Positions 58,185 through 64,000 of a DNA stretch of 64,000 nt are shown in pieces (the first letter of the stretch is position 1; each line of letters begins with the position of its first letter). Position numbers and translations under genes: made by a program. The notes under the pieces were generated by a model. It worked only from the letters and a program-made list of their open reading frames with translations, made no database searches and was not told where the DNA came from. This DNA comes from an uncultured Lachnospiraceae bacterium (GTDB lineage: Bacteria; Bacillota; Clostridia; Lachnospirales; Lachnospiraceae): positions 17,237 through 81,236 of the forward strand of contig CAJTUC010000010.1 in assembly GCA_910579395.1 (NCBI GenBank). The letters run 5' to 3'.

Positions 58185-58361
58185 GAAGAACTTCTAGAGC
58201 TCATACAGCAAAAGCCTGATACTCAGGCTTGGCTGTTTCGCTAAGAAGTTCTACGATTTGCCAAAGGCAAATCTTTCTCACGCGGGAGAATGCCTAAAAA
58301 GCGGCATTCTCCCTGACAAACTTGTTTGTCCTGAGATTTTGAGATTCCGCGGAGCGGAATC
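58179..58361 (+). repeat. Run of stable hairpins, including a three-way junction
   Basis: Starting on the stop codon of the preceding gene, a 9-bp stem GCGTGAGAA / TTCTCACGC (58179-58187, 58275-58283) encloses two arms: GAACTTCT/AGAAGTTC (58188-58195, 58244-58251) with an inner AAGCCTGA/TCAGGCTT, and GATTTGCC-AAA-GGCAAATC (58255-58273). Next come GGGAGAATGCC/GGCATTCTCCC (58284-58313), GACAAAC/GTTTGTC (58315-58330) and GATTCCGC-GGA-GCGGAATC (58343-58361). None is followed by a T-tract, so these are not simple terminators. They fill the 220-base gap before the GT2 gene. Confidence 0.85.
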
Positions 58362-58404
58362 ATGGAGGCTAGTGTGAAGAGCCAGACAAAAAGAAAGGAA
58401 TCCA

Positions 58405-59217
58405 ATGGAAAAAGTAAGCATCATCATACCGACCTATAACAGGGCCGATGTTCTGATAACATCCATACAGAGTGTATTACAGCAAACCTACACCGACTTT
58501 GAACTTCTCATCGTCGATGATGGTTCCACAGATAACACTGACATTATGGTAGAGTCTCTGAGGGATAATCGTATCCGCTATCTGAAAATGCCCGAAAACA
58601 AAGGCGTTGCGGCTGCAAGAAATGAAGGCATCCGACAGGCAAGATACGCTTATATCGCTTTTCAGGACAGTGACGACTACTGGAAGCCGGACAAGTTGGA
58701 AAAGCAAATGACCTTTCTGACCACAAAGCCGGAAACCGGCCTGCTCTACTGCCCTTATGAATGCCAGAAGGCCGACGGCACCCTCCTTCTTGTTCCTGAC
58801 CACAATATCCCGTCAGAAGAAAAGCAGGGAAATATCTACCGCTATATGCTGCTTCGAAATACAATCGGTACGCCCGGCGTACTGGTCCGCAGACAATGTC
58901 TTGAAAAATCCGGTCTTTTCTGCGAATCCCTGACCTGTCTGGAAGATTGGGAGCTATTCCTTCGGATTGCCAGAGACCATGAAATTGCCTTTCAGGATGA
59001 TCCGATGGTACTCGTCAATTTGAGCACGGACGGCGTATCTCACAATATTTCCGGCTATTACGAAGCGAGATGCTATATGCTCGCTAAACATAAAGAAGCG
59101 CTCCTGCGCTTCGGCATTTTTCAGGATGTCACAAAAGATATTTTGGAGTCAGCAGAAAAGTTAGGAATTTTAACACAAATATCCAAATTAATGCAGTATT
59201 ATTTATTGCAGGTATGA
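58405..59217 (+). CDS. GT2 glycosyltransferase
   Basis: 270 residues; start 58405 after AAAGAAAGGAATCC. GT-A fold: VSIIIPTYNRADVLITSIQS, FELLIVDDGSTDNTDIMVES, NKGVAAARNEGIRQARY, and the DxD-type FQDSDDYWKPDKLEKQM; later TPGVLVRRQCLEKSG and LEDWELFLRIARDHEIAF supply the catalytic Asp (ED). No TPR tail and no membrane segment. The nucleotide sugar is unknown. It sits behind the hairpin run and before three GT2-TPR paralogues. Confidence 0.92.
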   Translation: MEKVSIIIPTYNRADVLITSIQSVLQQTYTDFELLIVDDGSTDNTDIMVESLRDNRIRYLKMPENKGVAAARNEGIRQARYAYIAFQDSDDYWKPDKLEKQMTFLTTKPETGLLYCPYECQKADGTLLLVPDHNIPSEEKQGNIYRYMLLRNTIGTPGVLVRRQCLEKSGLFCESLTCLEDWELFLRIARDHEIAFQDDPMVLVNLSTDGVSHNISGYYEARCYMLAKHKEALLRFGIFQDVTKDILESAEKLGILTQISKLMQYYLLQV

Positions 59218-59300
59218 GTCGGCTTAAAGTTACATATAGAATCATCCGATAACAATATTGGAATAACCAATCCACTTAGCAAAACAAGGAGAAAAACAAC

Positions 59301-60389
59301 ATGATTCCAATTTCAGTCTGTATCATTGCTAAAAATGAAGAAAAGAATATTGAAAAATGTCTGGCTCCTCTGGCGCCTTACAACTTTGAAATTATCTTTG
59401 TAGATACCGGTTCCACCGACCGCACAAAGGAGATTGCCCGAAAATACACTGATCTTGTTTACGACTTTGAATGGGTCAACGATTTCAGCGCCGCCAGGAA
59501 TTTTTCCCTAAAAAAAGCATCGCACAACTATGTACTGGTTTTAGACTGCGATGAGTTCCTGACTGAAATCGATCTGAATGCTATTTACCAGGCAATCGAG
59601 GAGCATCCCCGCGGCGTCGGCATGCTGCTGCGCCACAGCTACTACGATAGCAATGGAATGCAGGTATCTTATCCGGACCGCGTAGAACGGCTTTTCCACA
59701 AAAGGCATTATCACTATACACTCTCCATTCATGAACAGGTTACGGATTCAAAAACCGGCAGTACCCTTTATGAGCGTTATGATATTCCGCTCACGGTGGA
59801 GCATGTCGGATACTGCGGCGGTATGGAAAATATGCTGCAGAAGGTGGAGCGGAATAATACACTGCTTCTGAAGGAAATCGAAAAACATCCGGATGATCCG
59901 TATTTCTATTTCCAGGTCGGTCAGTCCTATAATTCCATAGCAGATTATGAAAATGCTTACACTTACTACAAGAAAGCCTTTGAGCTGCCGATCGATCCTC
60001 GTCAGCCCTGGCTCCCGGTCATTGCCCAGGCTTATCTTCATGCTATGAATGCCACTGGAAGGGCTGAAGAAGCGGTCGCTTTCTTCACACAGCGTTACGA
60101 TGATTTCTCCAGTGATGCCGGCTTTCTCTGCTCACTCGGTGCCTCTTATCTGCTGCTTGACCAACCTATGAAGGCTATGATGGAATATGTAAAGGCGATC
60201 CAATGCTCCAATGCCCGGGAAGAGGGTGTAAACACCTTCCTTCCTTATTATAATATCGGTCTGATTAATGAAATGATGGGAGATATACCGTCTGCGGTTT
60301 CATTTTACCAGCGTGCTGCTGCATATGGTTATCCGCTGGCAATCGAGCGGCTGAACCTTTTAGGCATCACAGGGGAACCAGAAGCATAA
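59301..60389 (+). CDS. GT2 glycosyltransferase with TPR tail, paralogue 3
   Basis: 362 residues, RBS ACAAGGAGAAAAACAAC. Same design as the pair at 9044-11189: MIPISVCIIAKNEEKNIEKC, FVDTGSTDRTKEIARKYTD, VNDFSAARNFSLKKAS and DxD in LDCDEF; IHEQVT near residue 143. TPR-like repeats: YFYFQVGQSYNSIADYENAY and YYNIGLINEMMGDIPSAVS. It starts a run of three paralogues upstream of (convergent with) the flagellin gene. The conserved N-half and varied C-half suggest different acceptor sites, possibly on flagellin. Confidence 0.85.
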   Translation: MIPISVCIIAKNEEKNIEKCLAPLAPYNFEIIFVDTGSTDRTKEIARKYTDLVYDFEWVNDFSAARNFSLKKASHNYVLVLDCDEFLTEIDLNAIYQAIEEHPRGVGMLLRHSYYDSNGMQVSYPDRVERLFHKRHYHYTLSIHEQVTDSKTGSTLYERYDIPLTVEHVGYCGGMENMLQKVERNNTLLLKEIEKHPDDPYFYFQVGQSYNSIADYENAYTYYKKAFELPIDPRQPWLPVIAQAYLHAMNATGRAEEAVAFFTQRYDDFSSDAGFLCSLGASYLLLDQPMKAMMEYVKAIQCSNAREEGVNTFLPYYNIGLINEMMGDIPSAVSFYQRAAAYGYPLAIERLNLLGITGEPEA

Positions 60390-60440
60390 CATACATCTCC
60401 GGCACCATTTATCATCGGATACAGAAAGGATTTTTTCAAA

Positions 60441-61508
60441 ATGCACCCTATCTCCGTATGTATCATCGCCAAAAATGAAGAAAAAAGAATTGAAAAGTGC
60501 TTGTCTTCCATCAAGCCCTATGGTTTTGAGATTGTCGTTGTAGATACCGGTTCCACTGATCGAACAAAGGAAATCGCCGGCAAATATGCCGACCGGGTGC
60601 TTGACTTCGTATGGTGTGACGATTTCAGCGCGGCAAGAAACTTTTCGCTGCGCGCTGCATCAAATAACTGGATTTTTATGCTCGACTGCGACGAATGGAT
60701 CAAAAAAATCGATGTGGAAGAACTGAACTATTTTCGTAAACATTTATCGAACAGCGTCGGTTCCGTTTCCAGAGAAAACATTGTCACGGAAAACGGCATT
60801 CCCGTTCTTAATAATACAGATAATACAGAACGCTTTTTTGACCGGCGGCTCTATCATTATACCGGCATGATTCATGAACAGCTTACGCCCAAGCGAGGAA
60901 CCGAAATAACCGCTTATCTGCTGCAGACCACGATTCTGCATACCGGATATGATATGACGGACGTAGAACGTGCCGCAAAGTATACCCGAAACTTCACCCT
61001 ATTAAAAAAGCAGCTCGAAGGGGAACCTGAAAATCCTTATCTCTATTATCAATTGGGAAAAAGCTGTGAAATCATCGAAGACTATGCGACTGCCTGTGAC
61101 TATTACAGCAAAGGCCTCTCCTTTGACTTAAACCCGGAACTGGCCTATGTTCAGGCGATGGTCGTTTCCTATGGGAATGCACTGCTGCGCACCGGCCAGC
61201 AGGAAGCTGCACTCGGCTTTGAAAGCATTTACGCCGCTTTTTCTCCTCTGGCAGATTTCGTCTACCTCATGGGCAATATCTACAAAGAGAACCAAATGTA
61301 CGAACAAGCTTTTGAACAGTACCAAAGGGCAATCGGAATACCTCTGTGCCGGCAGGAAGGCGCGAACAGTTTCCTACCCGTTTATCAGACCGGAGAAATC
61401 TGTGAGATTCTCGGCAATATTCCCGCCGCGATGTCCTGTTATCAACAATGTGGAAATTTTGCTCCCGCCGTCAAACGGTTAGAAATTCTGCGCAGCCTGA
61501 ACAATTGA
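60441..61508 (+). CDS. GT2 glycosyltransferase with TPR tail, paralogue 4
   Basis: 355 residues, start 60441 with AGAAAGGATTTTTTCAAA (spacing long). MHPISVCIIAKNEEKRIEKC, VVDTGSTDRTKEIAGKYAD, CDDFSAARNFSLRAAS, DxD in LDCDEW, IHEQLTPKR. TPR-like repeats: YLYYQLGKSCEIIEDYATAC and FVYLMGNIYKENQMYEQAFE. It is 51 bases after paralogue 3. The DxD-flanking residue (DEW in place of DEY/DEF) and a divergent insert at about 115-140 set it apart. Confidence 0.85.
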   Translation: MHPISVCIIAKNEEKRIEKCLSSIKPYGFEIVVVDTGSTDRTKEIAGKYADRVLDFVWCDDFSAARNFSLRAASNNWIFMLDCDEWIKKIDVEELNYFRKHLSNSVGSVSRENIVTENGIPVLNNTDNTERFFDRRLYHYTGMIHEQLTPKRGTEITAYLLQTTILHTGYDMTDVERAAKYTRNFTLLKKQLEGEPENPYLYYQLGKSCEIIEDYATACDYYSKGLSFDLNPELAYVQAMVVSYGNALLRTGQQEAALGFESIYAAFSPLADFVYLMGNIYKENQMYEQAFEQYQRAIGIPLCRQEGANSFLPVYQTGEICEILGNIPAAMSCYQQCGNFAPAVKRLEILRSLNN

Positions 61509-61562
61509 ACTACAGCCTGATCAGGCAAGCTTAAATAATGAAACAAAAAGGAGAACTCTATC

Positions 61563-62612
61563 ATGATTCCCATTTCCGTATGTATCATTACCAAGAATGA
61601 AGCCGAAAATCTGGACAAGTGTCTGAAATCGCTCAGTCCCTATCCTTTTGAAATCGTCGTCGTAGATACCGGTTCCACCGATAATTCAAAAGAAATCGCA
61701 CACAAATATACTAACAAAGTATTTGATTTTGAATGGATAAATGATTTCAGCGCCGCCAGAAATTTTTCCATCAGCCGCGCTTCTCACAATATGATTCTTG
61801 TTCTGGATACCGATGAATTCCTTATAGAATTCGATTTCGACCAAGTACAGCAGCTCATGAGCGAACATCCCAAAAGTGTCGGCCTGATTAAACGTCTGGA
61901 CTATTTTGAGACCGACGGAGAAAGACATTGTCAGACGACCATCATCGATCGCCTTTTCAATCGGAAATATTATCATTATGAACGGCCCATCCATGAAATC
62001 CTGGTACCGGCCGCCAATCTGTCTACCACGAGCTATACCCTTCCGATTGTCGCCGACCATGTGGGTTATATCGGCTCCGCGGACAAATTATATGAAAAAT
62101 CGATGCGGGATATCAACCTTTTGATTCCGGAAATTGAAAAAAATCCCGATGAACCATATTATTATTTTCAAATGGCTCAGAGCTATCTCTGTATGCGGGA
62201 ACATGAACGGTCCTTTGAATATTTCCAAATGGCACTGGAACGTAATCCGGCGCCGGAAGAGGATTACACCCGCATACTGGTATGCAATTACGGCAATATC
62301 CTGCTGGATGCAGGAAAGGCTGAAGAAGCATCCTCTTTGTTATCCTTTTATGAGTATTACAGCAATAATGCCGATTATTTATGTATGATCGGCGTTATGT
62401 ATCTTCAGCGAAATCAACTCCTGAAGGCGTTGCCGGAGTTCGTCAAAGCCATCTCCGCCCCGTCGCGGGACTCCGTAGAATTAAGAGTTATCTCTTATTA
62501 TATAGGCTATATTTACGAGTCTTTTCAGCAGAAAGATATTGCAAGACAACACTATCAAAAGTGTGGAGAGTTTGAGCCTGCATTAGAAGCTCTAGAACGA
62601 ATGGGCTGCTAG
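61563..62612 (+). CDS. GT2 glycosyltransferase with TPR tail, paralogue 5
   Basis: 349 residues, RBS AAAAAGGAGAACTCTATC. MIPISVCIITKNEAENLDKC, VVDTGSTDNSKEIAHKYTN, INDFSAARNFSISRAS. Its metal motif is DTDEF (LDTDEF), not the DCDE of the other four, and IHEILVPA replaces IHEQ-T, so its donor or acceptor may differ. TPR-like part: YYYFQMAQSYLCMREHERSF, YLCMIGVMYLQRNQLLKALP, YYIGYIYESFQQKDIAR. It is the last plus-strand gene; flagellin follows convergently after 147 bases. Confidence 0.85.
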   Translation: MIPISVCIITKNEAENLDKCLKSLSPYPFEIVVVDTGSTDNSKEIAHKYTNKVFDFEWINDFSAARNFSISRASHNMILVLDTDEFLIEFDFDQVQQLMSEHPKSVGLIKRLDYFETDGERHCQTTIIDRLFNRKYYHYERPIHEILVPAANLSTTSYTLPIVADHVGYIGSADKLYEKSMRDINLLIPEIEKNPDEPYYYFQMAQSYLCMREHERSFEYFQMALERNPAPEEDYTRILVCNYGNILLDAGKAEEASSLLSFYEYYSNNADYLCMIGVMYLQRNQLLKALPEFVKAISAPSRDSVELRVISYYIGYIYESFQQKDIARQHYQKCGEFEPALEALERMGC

Positions 62613-62641
62613 ATTGCAAAAGCGTCTCTTTCTCGAAACAA

Positions 62642-62705
62642 CAAAATCCCCGCTCGATAAGATGCAGAAAAAGCGCCACCTTTAGGAATAGCAAAATCCC
62701 CGCTC
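62642..62705. repeat. 14-bp direct repeat of a terminator arm
   Basis: CAAAATCCCCGCTC occurs at 62642-62655 and again at 62692-62705. The second copy is one arm of the flagellin terminator; the first lacks a partner arm. It looks like a partial duplication of the terminator. Confidence 0.7.
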
Positions 62706-62721
62706 TTATTGAGCGGGGATT
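62695..62721 (-). terminator. Flagellin terminator
   Basis: Minus strand: AATCCCCGCTC, 5-base loop, GAGCGGGGATT, then TTGC. A perfect 11-bp stem 38 bases past the flagellin stop. The T-tract is short. It may also end plus-strand transcription from the GT2-TPR genes. Confidence 0.8.
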
Positions 62722-62759
62722 GGTAGTTCATTATGCAATGTTCGTTAATACTCAAGCAA

Positions 62760-63824
62760 TTAGCCAAGTAAGGACAGTGCCAACTGATTGCCCTGATTTG
62801 CCTGTGACAACATTGATGTACCAGCCTGCTGAAGGATACTGTTGTTGGAGTATTTAACCATTTCAGTAGCGATATCTGTATCACGGATAGCAGATTCAGC
62901 AGATGTTGTATTCTCAACAATGTTATCCAAGTTGTTGATCGTATGCTCAAGTCTGTTCTGGATAGCACCAAGATCAGATCTCTGCTGAGATACTAAGGAC
63001 AATGCACCCTTGATGAATGCGTTCAGGGAGTTGAAATCCTGAGCTGTAGCAACAGAGTCAGGATTACCAGCATCCAGTCTCATGAAGGTATTCATGATCT
63101 TTGTAGCCATATCGGATGTAAGTATAGCGCTGTTGTAAGTATTAGTATCAGTATTGATCGTAGACCATGTATTAACAGAGCCTGTTGTCATCGATCCAAT
63201 AATTACATTTGCCTTAGACTGTGTAAGCTGGGACTGTTTGTAAGTTGACATTGTACCAGTAACCTGGCCAGCTGTCAGATTTCTAAATGTAACCTTCGTA
63301 TACAGCTTGTTGTTAATATTGTGAGCAAGACCAGCCATGCTCATGTTAGCGATGCTGATGTTGATGTGCTGACCAGCTTCTGCGCCAACCTGAAGGCCTT
63401 TGATGAAGGAACCGTCTAACAGGTTCATTTCGTTGAAAGTCGTTGTGCTCTGTACACGGTCGATTTCACTCATCAACTGTCCGATTTCAGACTGGATAGA
63501 TGCGCGGTCTGATGTTGTAAGAGTACCGTTCTCACCTTTAACAGCCAGCTCGTTCATTCTCTGTAACATATCCTGAACTTCTGCCAATGCGCCTTCTGCT
63601 GTCTGTACAGTAGAAATACCATCCTGAGCGTTTGCAGATGCCTGTGTAAGACCTCTGATCTGACGTCTCATTTTTTCGGAAATAGCAAGGCCTGCTGCAT
63701 CATCTGCTGCACGGTTGATCTTATAACCGGAAGACAGTCTCTCAGTTGATTTTGCCTGAGCGCTTGTTGTTAAACCAAGCATTCTGTTAGAGTTCATCGC
63801 TGTAATGTTGTGTTGTACTACCAT
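62760..63824 (-). CDS. fliC: Flagellin
   Basis: 354 residues from the ATG at 63824 (MVVQHNITAMNSNRMLG), preceded by CAAGGAGGAATATAAT; a frame 31 codons longer is rejected. N-terminal D0/D1: RLSSGYKINRAADDAAGLAI, EKMRRQIRGLTQASANAQDG and TAEGALAEVQDMLQRMNELA. C-terminal D1/D0: LGAIQNRLEHTINNLDNIVE, AESAIRDTDIATEMVKYSNN, ILQQAGTSMLSQANQGNQLA. The central domain is short and Ser/Thr/Asn-rich (about residues 170-260), giving possible O-glycosylation sites. Flagellin is secreted by the flagellar type III system and polymerises into the filament. The GT2-TPR genes converge on it, which suggests it is their acceptor. No promoter is seen within the 176 bases upstream. Confidence 0.98.
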   Translation of the reverse strand: MVVQHNITAMNSNRMLGLTTSAQAKSTERLSSGYKINRAADDAAGLAISEKMRRQIRGLTQASANAQDGISTVQTAEGALAEVQDMLQRMNELAVKGENGTLTTSDRASIQSEIGQLMSEIDRVQSTTTFNEMNLLDGSFIKGLQVGAEAGQHINISIANMSMAGLAHNINNKLYTKVTFRNLTAGQVTGTMSTYKQSQLTQSKANVIIGSMTTGSVNTWSTINTDTNTYNSAILTSDMATKIMNTFMRLDAGNPDSVATAQDFNSLNAFIKGALSLVSQQRSDLGAIQNRLEHTINNLDNIVENTTSAESAIRDTDIATEMVKYSNNSILQQAGTSMLSQANQGNQLALSLLG

Positions 63825-63923
63825 ATTATATTCCTCCTTGAATTTTATACGGCATCCATGCCGCATTGTTTTTTGGTTCGTAATGGCTCTCCGGCTCGTA
63901 CGCTGCCATCGCTCCATTACTCA

Positions 63924-64000
63924 GTTACAAAGTAACTGTTGTTACAAAGTAACTGTTGTTACAAAGTAACTGTTGTTACAAAGTAACTGTTGTTACAAAG
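63924..64000. repeat. 17-bp tandem repeat upstream of flagellin
   Basis: The unit GTTACAAAGTAACTGTT repeats exactly at 63924, 63941, 63958, 63975 and 63992, the last cut by the window end. Every unit contains the palindrome GTTAC-AAA-GTAAC. It lies 100 bases upstream of the flagellin start on the side of its promoter or leader. The full copy number is not visible. Confidence 0.95.

Noticed and set aside
58179..58283. tRNA-like cloverleaf
   Set aside because: It has stems of unsuitable length, no T-loop consensus and no CCA-type acceptor end; it is a three-way junction only.
63924..64000. CRISPR array
   Set aside because: The 17-bp units are directly adjacent without spacers, so it is a simple tandem repeat.

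Overview
The window looks like chromosome of a flagellated, Gram-positive Clostridia, most likely a member of the Lachnospiraceae. The evidence is a ribosomal block (rpmG-secE-nusG-rplK-rplA) of Firmicutes type, strong AGGAGG ribosome binding sites, sigma-D style flagellar transcription, a flagellin, FliD-like and FlxA-like flagellar proteins, a methylmalonyl/propionyl-CoA type carboxyltransferase, and many DUF3880/CgeB-like, FkbM-like and WbqC-like sugar proteins. No lipopolysaccharide export genes are seen.

Layout. 1-2940 (minus strand): a truncated membrane protein, a possible 37-residue membrane peptide, a terminator, then rplA, rplK, nusG, secE and rpmG, read from a clear sigma-A promoter. 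2981-5250 (plus): a FlxA-like coiled-coil protein behind a good sigma-D promoter and a FliD-related protein, closed by a strong bidirectional terminator. 5252-8735 (minus): a biotin-dependent carboxyltransferase with a FabT-like palindrome between promoter and start, a 195-bp long inverted repeat, UDP-galactopyranose mutase (glf) and a coupled HTH regulator. 9044-11189 (plus): two GT2-TPR glycosyltransferase paralogues. 11249-56543 (minus): about 45 kb of almost uninterrupted genes in one direction. 56913-62612 (plus): a DUF3880 glycosyltransferase, a GT2 enzyme and three more GT2-TPR paralogues. 62760-63824 (minus): flagellin, with a 17-bp tandem repeat upstream that runs off the window.

The 45-kb minus-strand block is a surface-glycan island. 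From its promoter-proximal end it holds: an ACP plus LpxD-like acyltransferase; a CDP-glycerol-phosphotransferase-like protein; a DegT aminotransferase with WbqC; a propeller glycosidase-like protein; an orphan thiamine-diphosphate E1 alpha/beta pair; an ATP-grasp ligase; methyltransferases; a WecF-like transferase; SGNH and CitC-like multidomain proteins; a WlbA/WlbB/WlbC-like set for a 2,3-diamino sugar acid; further aminotransferases, acyltransferases and glycosyltransferases, including two of fucosyltransferase type; then a choline branch (licA, licC, a BCCT transporter) joined to a CDP-alditol branch (ribulose-phosphate epimerase-like, IspD/TarI-like and TarJ-like genes) and a TagF-like transferase. 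A UvrD-like helicase with two unrecognised partners ends the block.

Apart from the BCCT transporter and two short proteins, I see no multi-pass membrane protein in the island: no flippase, polymerase, ABC exporter or initiating membrane glycosyltransferase. Together with the flagellar genes at both ends, this suggests (inference) that the glycan is built in the cytoplasm on flagellin before export, rather than being a capsule. The island is visibly more AT-rich than its flanks, as expected for an exchanged cassette. A Rossmann-like module of about 90 residues recurs in at least eight otherwise unrelated island proteins and may be a shared assembly or sensing element.
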